Source of the DNA: Seison nebaliae
Taxonomy: Eukaryota > Rotifera > Pararotatoria > Seisonacea > Seisonidae
Direction: 5' to 3'
Assembly: GCA_023231475.1 (NCBI GenBank)
Contig: JALJEE010000507.1
Location: 1-55,484, forward strand
DNA length: 55,484 bases
Under the pieces are notes generated by a model. It worked only from the letters and a program-made list of their open reading frames with translations, was not told the origin of the DNA and made no database searches. The position numbers and the translations under genes are program-made. Shown here piece by piece: positions 22,701 through 35,400 of this stretch; the stretch's first letter is position 1; each line of letters opens with the position of its first letter.

Positions 22701-25700
22701 TATTTGGCAATTCACTCCATTAGCTGTGGCAGCATTGAAAGGACATAATGAAATAATGACGTTATTATTGACGAAAGGTAAAGCGAATATCGATTTGGTT
22801 GATGGTGATGGACGATCATTATTATTATGTCTTATATCGTTGGGGAAAAGAAGTGAACATTTATTTTCACAAATAAAACATCTCCATGAGAAGTATGGGG
22901 CGAAATTGGACATTATCGATTTTCATGGAAATAATATTTTCCATTTACTCTACGATTGTTTTGGAGAAGAGACGTTAAAAGAGAATTATGAGAAATTATT
23001 CGATTATACATATGGGAAATTGGGAAAAGAAGCGTTTATTGCGAAGAATAATGATTTGATGACACCGATGGATCTCGCAGTTCAATCATCTAATTTTTTC
23101 TTTATAAATCATTTCCTTTCCGATAAATTCGATTCGATCATCTACAAAGATTTAGTATCATTAGAGAAAATGGAGGAAAAGAAATCATTCCAATCAATCA
23201 TTCATAAAATCATCTCACAAATTAATCAAAATATCAATTCTCTCGAATTATCTTTCGATTTAATTTCACTTCTTATCAAAAAATTCGAGAAGGAAGTCAA
23301 ACGAATTCTTAACATTCGTTCACCACAATCACCACTTCAACTGTTATTGACCAAATTGAGATTATTAGACTCATGTAAATTGAATGAGAAGAAAAGTTGG
23401 TTGAAAATCTTCATGAAATTATTCGACATTCTTTATGAAATGAATCCCACCGTTTGTCGATTAACTGATTCATTCTCTCCTCGAACATTGAAGGAAGCTG
23501 AAGAGAATCAATATTATAAACAACCAGAAAATATCGAATTAGCTGACGAATTGAACAAGACAAAATCCGGTCATCATATCACTATTTCTTTATTGGAAAC
23601 GATTTATGAATATCGTCAATCCACCCTCATTTTCAATGAATTGATCGATAAAATTTATTTGAAAATCATCAAAGAAGTTCTCCCCAAAAAATGGTTAAAT
23701 GATTATAGTAACGGTGCGAGTCATTCATCATTCTATTATCATATTCTCTCCAAATTCGACTCGATCACTCCTCGAACTCTGTTGGAATTGGTGGAGAAAT
23801 TTATGAAGAAATTCGAAACTTCGTCATTTGAATTTCTAGAGCAATTATTCTGTGAGGAATTGATGGATGAAAAGAAAGAGAAAGTCATTCGTCCTTTCCG
23901 GAACATTTTAATCGAATTATCGAAAACTGAACAATGGAATCGATTAGAAGCATTATTAACAGTGAAACCGTTTGATGGTTTAATGTCGAAGAAAGTGAAA
24001 ATTGCCGCCGATCCACAAACCAATAAACAATTACTCCATTATCTTGCCGAGAATCGTGAGGAGAATGATTTGATAATGAAATTGATGGAATTGTTAACGA
24101 ACAAATTCAAATGTGACATTAACGCCACAACAAAATCGATGGTAGAAGATGAGAAAGATCTTCATTTGATGACACCGTTACATTATGCTGTGAGGAATTG
24201 TGACAAGTCGTTGAGTGGATCTAATAAGAAATTACGTTTCCTCTTATCAAATGGAGCAGATGTGGAGAAAGTGAATTCATTCGGTCATTTGCCATTGGCA
24301 CTTGCATTCAACACACCAAATTTAGAACCAGCATTAATTTGTACTGATTTCATGACATTACCAAATAATATTTTATTGAAAATGATGAAGACGAAAGATA
24401 AAGGAGGACGAACTCTTTTACATTTAGCCGCTGCAACCAATTCTTTAGTTTGTATGGGACATTTCATCCGTCGCGGTTCCCGTTTCGATCAATTGACAAA
24501 AGAAAAAAATTCAGTTTTAGCTTATGCTGTCCAATGTGGTAATTCGAATACGGTAATGGATATTCTCAATCGATTAGAAGAGAAAGATGAACATTTATTA
24601 TTCGGAAAATTTTATGATGATTCCGTCTCATCACAATACGCTCACATTTTTGCCAATTATAATGCGCTCATCAATTATCGAAAAATCGATAAGACACCAG
24701 CAGATCAATGTAAAATGTATCCGGGAGTAATCGCCATGGAGAATAGAGAAGTATTTCCGTCGAAAGCATTCCTCTGGTTACCCGCTATTAAAACCATGAA
24801 AAACGGTAATTATATCGATAATGGAATCGACTTAACAAAAACAATTTTCGAAAAAAATTGGTCGAATGTCATTCTGACGTTATTGGACATTTGTCATCGA
24901 ATGCTCAATTCGGATGACGAGTCACAATTGAAGAATATTGTGACGTTTTTGAAAGTTAAATTTTTTTTAAAATTAATTTGAAAATTTTGGAAAATAATTT
25001 ATTTTCTTTTTCTTTCCAGTTGTTATGTACACACAAATTGACCGGAGTCTTCCAAAATATTTTAGAAGTTTTCAATCGTTATTCCAAACGAGGTTTAATT
25101 TTCACTCTTTTTATTATTTTCATTCCATCATTTTGTTAGATATGTTCAAGAGAATTGTCATCGAAGAAGGATTTCTTCTTCATCATCTCGCCAAATGTCA
25201 ATTATCTTATGAGGAATTGAATGTTAAATTTCATATTTAATTATTAATTAATTATCAATTAATTGTTTCAGGTTTATATGAAATCGTTGAGGAAATATTG
25301 GGACATTCATCAGAAGGACGAGAATGGAGCTACCGTTTTCCATTTGGCAGCACTCCATCATAATCGAATACTACTCCGATATTTATGTTCGTTATTTGAA
25401 ATTCATTTGACAATTTCATTATTTTCCCGACAGTTTCCAATAAATTGTTTAGGGAGAATTTGGTTTGTGGGAAAGGATATTTCCCGTTAGGTCTCATGCT
25501 CTGGAGTTTCGATACGACAGAAAAGGAAATAATGTTAATTTTCATTTGATATTCCTCTCTTAATTTACGAGAAATATTTAGAGATTCATATGAAATCATG
25601 TTCAGAAATTGTGAAGATTCGGTGGATTGTATTGGGAAATTGATGTCGTTCCCATCGACCGATCTCAACACATTCCAATATAATACGGAAATCTCCAAAT

Positions 25701-26378
25701 TGGATGCATACAATTCCGACGGTTTTTATTTTCCCCATATTTTTCCCGAATTATTTCAATTTATTTCAATTTCAGATTCTAAAAAGTTGAAATCGATGAC
25801 ACCATTATTACGATGTGTTTATAAAGGAAAGATGGAATTGGTTCGATATTTCCTCTCCAAGGACTTGGCATTTCAAGCCATCAATGTTGGTGATGATGTT
25901 GTTGGCGATACACCATTGATGGTCGCCATTCGTAGGAATGATCATTATCTTTTGAAAATTTTATTAAATTGGAAATTTAAAATCCGTTGGCATTATTTGT
26001 GGAAGAAAGAGGAAATTTCGCGTATTCAGAAGAAAATGGCGAAAGTAGTTCAAAAAAAAGCGAAATTAATTCATTTCGATTCAGCCACTAAACAACCGGA
26101 CGAAGATAAGGAAGATGAAGAAATGAAGAATGTTGAAAAGAATTCTTTACCATCAGATAAAGATGAAACGGAAGAGGAAGAAGAATTGTCAGAAGAAGTG
26201 TCAGAAGAAGAAGAAGAAGAAGAAGAAGAAGAAGAAGATGGAATTGTAAAACATAAATTTGGAAGTATGACTAGTAGTGAATTTGGTGGACATGATCCAT
26301 CTTATAAACCGAAAAATATTGATGATGATGATGATGAAAATGATGATGATGAAGACGATTATGATGATGAAGACGATT

Positions 26379-26415
<37 letters not shown>

Positions 26416-29113
26416 GAAAAATAATAATGTTGTTGTTCAACAACATTTTGGTTTGTTTGGACATACACAAAATGTCATAATTGAGAAAGTGATGGGAGTG
26501 AAATTGTTAAGAGAACAATTCTGTCGAGAGTTGTCGGATGTGCAGAAATGTAATACAGGAATTCAATTAGAAACAAAGAATAAATATGGACAGAATATTT
26601 TCCACATTCTCGCCTCACCTTTCGGAAAAGAGGAATTGGCATTTCATAATTCTCATTTATTCTTCACAATCGTTCAATGTTTCGGGAAGATGCAAGATAT
26701 GGGAGCGGTTCATGGAAAAGTGGAAATTCAAAAAAATATTGAATTATTCGAAATCATCAGCGACTTATTAGTTGAGAAAGATATTGATGGTATTACTCCA
26801 CTCCAATTGGCAGCGACTGCTACATCGAATACGATGTTTGAATTATATTCGAGTTATCTTCGATGGACGAATAAACATTTGGAGAATATCGGTCGTTGGG
26901 TACCACCACAACATTTCGACATAAACAAAGATGTTGTAATGAAAGACGAAAAATATTTGGAATCGTTTGAGAAATGTCAGAAATTATTAGATCGATATCA
27001 GAGTATGAATAAAAATATTGTTGATTTGCAACGTGCCACTCGAGCGAAAAAATTAGGAAGGAAATTCCGTTCGACAGATATGCCATTAGACACCGTTCTT
27101 GGATTAACAGCAGAAGTGGCGGAAGTTGTTTGGGTGAATGAGAAACCGTTAGATGTGTTAATGACGAAAGTGGATTTGAAATATGGTGGTCATTGTTATA
27201 ACATGTTTTATCGAATGCAATTAGTTCATCATTTGCAAAAGAACGATTATATTTTATTGACACGATGGGGAATGGCGGGACAAACTGGTCAACATCAAAT
27301 GACACCGTTTAATGACGAGAAAGGAGGACAAGGTGAATTTTTCAAAGTTTTTAAACAGAAAACCGGTTTCACTTGGAACGATTATATTGACGGGAAGAGA
27401 CAAGAGAATAAATATCGAGTGTTGGAAGTGAAAGAGAGATATCGTCCGACCGTTTTCGACGTCAATTGGTTCACCACTCATCAAACAGATAAAATGGGTT
27501 TTGGTTATGATCCCGAATATTTGAATGATGATCATATTGATGATAATGAAATGTTGAGATTATTTCCATTATTTTATGAGATTATTCATCATCAAGTTTT
27601 CCATCAATCATTAAGTCAAAAAATTGATTCGACCACAATGAATTTATATAAATTGACTGATGACGATTTGGATCGTGCCGATAAAATTTTAGATGAGATC
27701 ATTGAGAAATCTACAGTAAAAGAAAATACTTTCGTAACGGGTAGTTTCGATTTAACAGAATTGAAACATCGAAATGAATTGATGAGATTATCCGGTCGAT
27801 TTTATGAGATTATTCAACCACCAAATTTCCAATATGAATTGACGAAGAATATCGTAAATATTAATGACGTGAATCGAATGAGAGATATCGTCGCACATTT
27901 AAGAGAATTGAATATTGCCTCCAAAATGATGTTAGCTGCACGATATCGATATTTGATAGAGAAAAAGAATCCATTGAAAGAGATTTCTCTAATGATTTCA
28001 AATATCAAATTACGAGCGATGAATCCGGAAGAATGGCGAAGTCAATTAATTTTGAGAAGTTTCCATGGAACAATGGCATCATTGTCAAATGTTAATCGTA
28101 ATCGAGGTTTATTCGCATATAATCGATATAATCAACAATTTGAAATGGAGGATAAAAAAGAATTATTTCAAGATAAACTTTATGATCAAATTAAAAGTGG
28201 AATGGAATCATTCGAAAGAAAAACTTCTCATACTGTCGAAGCGATTTATGAGATCGATCATTTGGAACGAGAAACATTCGTCGAATCAAATGAAGATGAT
28301 AATAATTTCATGTATTTGTGGCATGGAACGAATAATGCCAATATTCTTTCAATTCTTCTTCAATCGCTCAAATGTCAACCGATAGAAGCGAATAACATTC
28401 ATGGTGATGCATTCGGTCCTGGAATTTATTTATCCGATTCCGTTCAAAAATCTTTGGCTTATTGTCAAGGGAGACAATTCAATGAATTCGCTAGTGGCCA
28501 ACGTGCATTTATTCTTTTATGTGAAGTGAATTTAGGAAAGAAAGTTGAAGAGATTGTAAATTTCCATGAATTTTTTGAAAAGATGAATGCGAAAAAACAT
28601 CCGAAAATCGTTAAAACTTTATTCAATCCTCACTCCCGTTTACAAGAGATCAATCCAACAATTAGAAAAACTCGTCCAGTCATCGATAATACGAAAGAAG
28701 AATTTAAAAATTTATTGAATCAAATCAAAATGAATGAGATGTGTCAGAAAGTGAAAAAAATAAAGGAAAAGAAATTCGATTTAGATGAGATTACATCGAT
28801 CAAAATCAAAGGACAAAGTCAACCCAATCCGGATAACGAGATAATAATCGATCATAAGATCCGTTTTAATCTAGGTCCATTAATGAAAGCGGATGGAACT
28901 CTTCCATTCAACGAATATGTCGTCAGAAATCCGAAACGAGTTCGCGTCAAATACATCGTCCAATATCGAGTGGGAGAGACACCTGATGATTTTGAGGCGA
29001 TGAAGAGAGTACAAGAAGAAAAAGAGAAACAGAAAGAAAAATTGAAGAAATTCGATTTGGATGAAATTATGAAAAATTTACAAAAAAGAATCGACGAAGA
29101 AGCAAACAGATGA
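19708..29113 (+). CDS. Giant ankyrin-repeat / WGR / PARP poly(ADP-ribose) polymerase (PME-5 type)
   Basis: Transfers ADP-ribose from NAD+ to proteins, likely in the nucleus. Seven coding exons join in frame: 19708-24954, 25020-25092, 25140-25222, 25272-25390, 25453-25533, 25582-25721 and 25776-29113. They give 3026 aa. Order: acidic Ser/Glu start; a compact segment near 50-160 that may be a small beta-barrel; basic, Ser-rich linker with NLS-like KRRKR clusters; many ankyrin repeats from about 430 to 2000 with helical breaks; Glu/Asp-rich tract (about 2040-2130); WGR domain (RWGMAG near 2410); helical regulatory domain (about 2490-2660); catalytic domain to the end. The His-Tyr-Glu triad is complete: LWHGTNN, GPGIYLSD and PFNEYVV, so polymer synthesis is expected. 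The layout matches C. elegans PME-5, not tankyrase, which has SAM and no WGR. The ATG at 19708 is the first in frame. Confidence 0.92.
26205..26415 (+). repeat. (GAA)n and (GAT)n acidic microsatellites in the PARP gene
   Basis: Runs of GAA (about 26205-26238) and GAT/GAC (about 26321-26415) encode poly-Glu and poly-Asp just before the WGR part. Their opposite strand and other frames give long Ile-, Phe-, Met- or His-only frames that are artefacts. Confidence 0.95.
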
Positions 29114-29447
29114 TTGAAACTTCGACGAATTTGACGAAAACATTTTCCCATACCGATTTCTCACATTTTACTTCTTTTTTTTCCGTTTTTCTACAATTCC
29201 TTCATAAGTAGTTTTCGTGTCATATGTATATTCTCTCCCTCAACACATTATCACAATTTTCACAGGAATATTTGTAGTCTAGTTGTTTCTATCGTCAGTT
29301 TCCGTCGGTTGAGGAATTGTATTTATTTCTCGTGTACTCTTCACACGTTTACTTTCTTTTTTTACTTTGGGAGTCGTTGTGCAATCGATTATCAAATAAA
29401 AGTTCTATTAAAAATTCATTACAACTTCTTCTTCTTTCGACAACATT
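29114..29447 (+). other. PARP 3' UTR and start of the Calx-beta gene
   Basis: 334 bp hold both the PARP 3' UTR, with AATAAA at 29395-29400, and whatever promoter serves the next gene. That gene's ATG (29448) lies only 48 bp past the poly(A) signal on the same strand. Confidence 0.6.
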
Positions 29448-32400
29448 ATGATACTCTTCTTCCTATTAATAACAATTAAAGAATTGACATCAATCCACAT
29501 CGAATTTGTTGACGATACTGAAAACTATTTGTGGATTAATGAAGGAGATTCTTTCGAATTGATCGTCTCATCAATTAATTATTCGGGAAGGAAATTCTTT
29601 AACATCGATAAAGACTCAATTTGTATTCTTGAGGTTTTCACATCTTCTATCTTGAGAACCGACATATTAAGCCTAATATTACTACTTCATATACTCCTAC
29701 TACTACTACTAGAATTGAATTGTTTTTTCTATTAATTCTCCTCAATTCCATCTCAATTTATAGTTTTAGTTGAATAGTTTTGAATAGGTACTATTGAGTA
29801 GATTATTAAGAAGTAATTGGTAAAATTAATTGATAGAATTACAAAACAGGAAATAACAAAATGAATAGAACTCTAATAGAAAATAATATTTTTGGTTAAC
29901 TATGGAAAGATTCTACTTTCCTTCACTTTCCGGAGATAGGATATTTTCAATTAGATTTAGTATATTCCAAAGATGATAAAAATTCGAAAGATGTTCTAGA
30001 AAAATATTTAGAAAAATTAGTTGGTGTTTGGATTTGTTGGTGATTTTTTTATCTCTCCACTGCTCTAGAAATAATGATTGATGATTTTAAATACTGACAA
30101 GAGGATTTAGAGAACTGGATTGATTAGAAAAAGAAGAAATAGAAACGAAAAATAACAATAACGTTTTTTTTTAGTTGAGAAGATCTGAATATTCATCAAC
30201 GATATTCTCAAGAAACAACATCGAACTGGACGATAGTGTATTCGATGATTTTTATGAAAACCATAAAATATTCTCATATGAGATCGGGAAGAGTTATCGA
30301 TATCGTTTCATATCAATTGACGATAACGAAGCAGAGAAAGAAGAAATATTTTATTTATAGTTATTTCTTTCATTAGTCGTTTAATAATTTCTCATGAGAA
30401 AATTTAGTGTTTGGTTAGAAATTGACAAAAAATATTATTTACAATCTGATGAACATTTGGAAATTATTGTTTATCCGAATGATAAGATATATGGGCAATT
30501 ATCGTTATATGGTGATGGACTGAATGATTATAATTTCGACAATGAGATAGAAATTCAATTAAGTTATTCGAATAACTTACCAGGAACAACTGTACTTCAT
30601 TTCAAATTCACCAATTCACAAATATTTCAATTATTGAAATTTCCCAACAATTTCCAAATTTCCAATAAGTTTCTTTCGGAATTCTTAATCGATTTTCATA
30701 CATTTCCATTGTCATTCCAGTTCGATAAGAATCAAAATAGAAAACATCCAAAACAAAACAATAAATTTTCGAATTGGACGAATCGATTCTCCAATTAATT
30801 TATTGGAATGTGTAATGGAATTAACGAATGTTTTCATTGAAATTAATTCTGGAAAATTTAAAAGAAAATTACCAAAATCGATTGTCAGTAAATTATTAGA
30901 AATTGAAAAAAGAATTTATTCGTTTAATATTCTCCCCAATAATCTTCCAATAACATTTCAAGTTTAATAACATTTAGTTCAAATTCACCAAAACTTTCTT
31001 TGCATAGATGAAAAATTTTTCTGTAAAAGAATCGAATGAAAAAACTCATCAAATTGTGATTTGTATTGATCAGAAATATCTGAAAGCTGAGAATGTTTTA
31101 GAAAGAATTTTAAGGAAATCCAAAGAACTCGTACTTCTACTCACCATCCGATATTCTTCTTCCTCAATTCAAGAGAATGTTTTCGAAAATTTTTTATCGA
31201 TTTATATTTAATTTAATTTTCATTTAATTTAAAAGGATTTAATTCTAAAAAATTCTCATTTTATTGAATCGATGGATATCATCGATGGGAAGAATCGAAT
31301 TAGAAACGGTATATTCGAACGGTTTATGGTAATTTTATTCAACAATATTTGTCATCAAATTGAAATGATCTTTCCCGAAGACGATCTAATCGAAGATTAC
31401 GAAATTATTTCTTTTGAAATTACATCATTACTCTCCATTAATCATCAGTCTCAATGGGAAGAGAATAGAATTTCCAATTTTAAAATTTCAGAAAATAATT
31501 CTATCGATATTACCATTCTACCAGACGGTGAGTTATTAGGTAACATAAAATTATGGTACGACAATAATATGGTAAATAAAATAAAATCAATAAATACGAC
31601 AATAATTCTATCAGATTCATATGAAAATATTCACGATATCTTGTCACTTGTTCAGACGACAGACAAAGTTTATATGGATTATTATGTGGAATTAGAATTG
31701 AAACAAATAGATAAAATTCTCATTCGAAATAAAAATTCTTATTCTCTACTAAATTATTTTCAATCTCCAAACAATTCCACATTGAAATTCATGGAACATT
31801 TCAAAAAACAATTCACAAAATTAAATGATATGAATGTTTATTTCGATCCGTCTCCGATCAATTCACTCACTGAATTATATGAGTTACAAATAAAGAATGT
31901 TCAATTTCCCAACAATTCCACAACTGATTATACTCTACCAATAATTGATGGGAATGATAAATTATATTTCATTATCACGAAATCGATAAAAGAACCGTTA
32001 TTTCAATTACAATTCATCGATCGTCAATTACTTGGCGAATTTGAGAATAAATTGAATTTAAAACTAAATTTCAAAATTAAGAAGAACCTGTTAGATATTG
32101 ATGAATTCTTCGAATGGTTTCTCATTCAAATCCAAATTACAATTCATTCCTGTCATAATAACTGGAGGTTCAATTCTTGTACAGAATCAGATTCTCCAAT
32201 ACAGAAAACGGAAAAATTAAATTTCCAACTTAATCAAACCAATCGAAACTTCCAATTAATTTTAACCCATCATCGTTTTCCTACGTCAATTCTGAAAAAT
32301 GTGACAATTCAAATTGACAACGTTCAAACAAATTTTGAGAATAGTTCGATGATTTTCTCTCAAAAATATTTTTTCATTGAAATTTTTTAGATTCATATTT

Positions 32401-35400
32401 CAATCAAATTTATCAACTAAATAAATTTTCCACAATCGAACTCACCGATCATTTTGACGAGACCAGACAATTATCTTTTATTCAATTAACTGATGATAAA
32501 TTTTCGTCTAACTGTACAATCAAATTTGATGAAACGTCAAATACTATGACGATCGTGGAGAATGATTGTTTTTTGAAAGTTTATTAATTTTCCAGTTTTA
32601 GTCTTCTAATTTTCGTTTTTCAGATTCGGTTAAAGAGATTTGGCATTTCTAGAGAATCAATTGTTAACTGGCAAATAATACCATTAAATTCTACAAATCA
32701 ATTCTCCGAAATGAATGGTACAATTAATTTTATAGAAAGTTCCAATTTATTATGATTAATAATGAAATTTTTAAAAATATTTTAAAAATAAAAATTTCTT
32801 TACAGATTCTCAATTTTCAGAGATTTTCCTTCGTGTTATCGATGACGAGATTGCTCAATTGATGAATTATTATCAATTAAAATTGAACGTGAGTGATATG
32901 TCGAGTGTCATAAATGAGAATTCGTCAGTTATTACCATTCGAATAGAAGAGAACGATTATTCCGAAGGTGTTGTTTATCTGTGTAATGGAGACGATTCGC
33001 CAATTCGGATGATGGAAAGTTGTGTAGAATATCCTCACTGTAAATATCCTACAAAAATTATTATTGGAATTTGTCGAAATCATTCGAATCTCACGACGAC
33101 TGTCGTTCAACTAGATATCTTCAATTTCGATGGACAATCAGCAACCGAAGAATTTTATGGAATTCCATTAATTGTAGAATTTGATCGATGGGAAACGGAA
33201 AGAAATATCACTCTAGTTGTTCGCGATGATGATATTTCAGAATTCGACGAATTTTTCCAATTGCGATTAACACACCCGAAAATTAACAATAATTTATTAA
33301 TAATTCAAAGGAATTTGAGTGTAATAATTATGGAGAATGATAATCCCAGTGGCTATGTAGAACTTCCTTCATATCTTCAACAAAATTCTTCGACGATCGA
33401 ATTAAGTGAATATTGTACAAATTGTGCGATGAAATCGAATGAAATCAAAATATCGATATTGAGATTTGGTGGAACGTTGGGAGAGAAAAGTATTTCATGG
33501 AAATTAATTGAAATGACGAAAAATTCAAATGAATCATTCGATTCAATTTGGAAAATGAATCAAACAGTTAACGATCTCTATCCGTCGAATGGGGAAATTA
33601 CAATTTTCCCGAAGGAAATTCAAAAATCTTTGAATATTTTCGTTAGAAATGATGAGATTTATGAGAATGACGAATTCTTCTACTTGTTAGTGAACGACGA
33701 AGGAAGTTATTTGAGAAGTACAAAAATAAAAATTTTAGCAAATGATTTTCCTATCCAATTTATTTCACCCATCGTTACCAGGAACGCTTATTTGACGGAT
33801 AAGTTTAGTCCAAATGATTTGCTGGTAAGTGAAGGTGAAATTATCGAATTAACTTTATATCGGAATTGTACTAATATTTGTGAGAGTTCTCGACAAAATG
33901 TTAAAATTCAAATTGAGCAATCCTCTACGATTGACGACGAAGATTGGGAGTTCTTGAACGAAACTATAACGCTAACAAATGAGAAAGAATTCTTAATAAG
34001 TTTCAATGAAAATGAAGAATTCGTATCATTTTCCATCAATATTCTTGATGATGATATTGCAGAATATGAAGAGATTATCATTTTTCAATTATTGGAATGT
34101 GAGGGAGATTCCATAATTTACGATCCACAACAAATTCGTGTCCATATTCAACCGAACGATGATATAGGTGGAAATATTTCTCTAGAATCAGAAAAAGAAA
34201 TTCAAATGAATGAGAACGTGGAAAAATGGATAAGATTCAAATGGAATTTACCTCAATCCACTTCGAATCATTTGGGAAATTTAAGAATTAATTGGAACAT
34301 TATCGACGCGGAAGAAAGGGAAGCGAAAAATGATTTCGTTCAATCAAGTGCTGATAATGAATATATGGAAGTTGATATTAAAATAAAAATCAAATCAAAA
34401 TCAGAAGATATTCCTGAAAAGAATGAAGAATTTATTTTCCAATTAACTTCAGTGACAGTTGTCGATTATCCAATGGTGGACGTGAAATTTGGAAATATGA
34501 CCTCGGTAAAGATCAGAATCAAAGCGAATGATAATCCCAATGGAATAATAAAAATTGTCCGAACAAATTATGAAAATTTTTTGAATGAATATGATTTGAA
34601 GTGGATAAAAAATGAATTGAATAAGAAGAATTTGAAAACGATAATTTCTTTAGAAAACAATTTCACATCATCAGTAACAATTGAAAGGAAATTAAGTTTC
34701 TTCAACAATTTATCGGTTTCTCTTTTTTTTCTTAAACATTTTCATAAATATTCAATTAAACCAGTTCTCTTGGACAATATTTCCAGATTTGAATATTTTT
34801 TATATGTTGAATGACAAATTCAAATTACTTTCACTCACTGAAGAAAAGTATTTTGTTAAGAAAACACTTTTCGGAAATATAACTACGAATAACGATTTAA
34901 AAATAACAAAAAATTCGAATGAAATCGAGAAAATATTGAAGAGGAAAGATCGATCAGTTCTATTTCAATTTAATGGAAAAAAAAGTTTATTTGTGATTTT
35001 CATAACTTATCTTATTTTTCTCAAGATAATTATGGGGAAATTAAATGGAGTGAATTAGATTTGGAGCCGAGTAAATTTTTCAGTTTTCTCTGTAAAATAT
35101 CTTCAACCTCTATCAATGACCGATTGTCAGGATATATATTTTCGTTAGTTACGAAAAAGAAACAAAACATTCATTATGATGGAACATTGAGAATGGAAGA
35201 TTCGAATAACGACTTTTTGGAGATAGAAATCGATCATGTAATAATGGCATTGGCGATTCATTTGGAGGTGGGTGAAGAGAAGAAGAGGAAAATAACAATT
35301 CAATTCCATTATTCATCTTCATTAGAATTGGAAGTTTTCCTTACTTGAAATTTATTTTATTGATATATTTATTTTGATAGATTTCCAATCCGAAAGATTT

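Noticed and set aside
24955-25775. Treating the ankyrin part and the WGR/PARP part as two genes
   Set aside because: Five small exons bridge the gap with matching phases, add ankyrin-like sequence (ENGATVFHLAALHHNR), and make one 3027-codon frame.
26201-26480. Ile/Phe-, His- or Met-rich frames opposite or beside the acidic tract of the PARP gene
   Set aside because: These are other-frame readings of GAA and GAT microsatellites.
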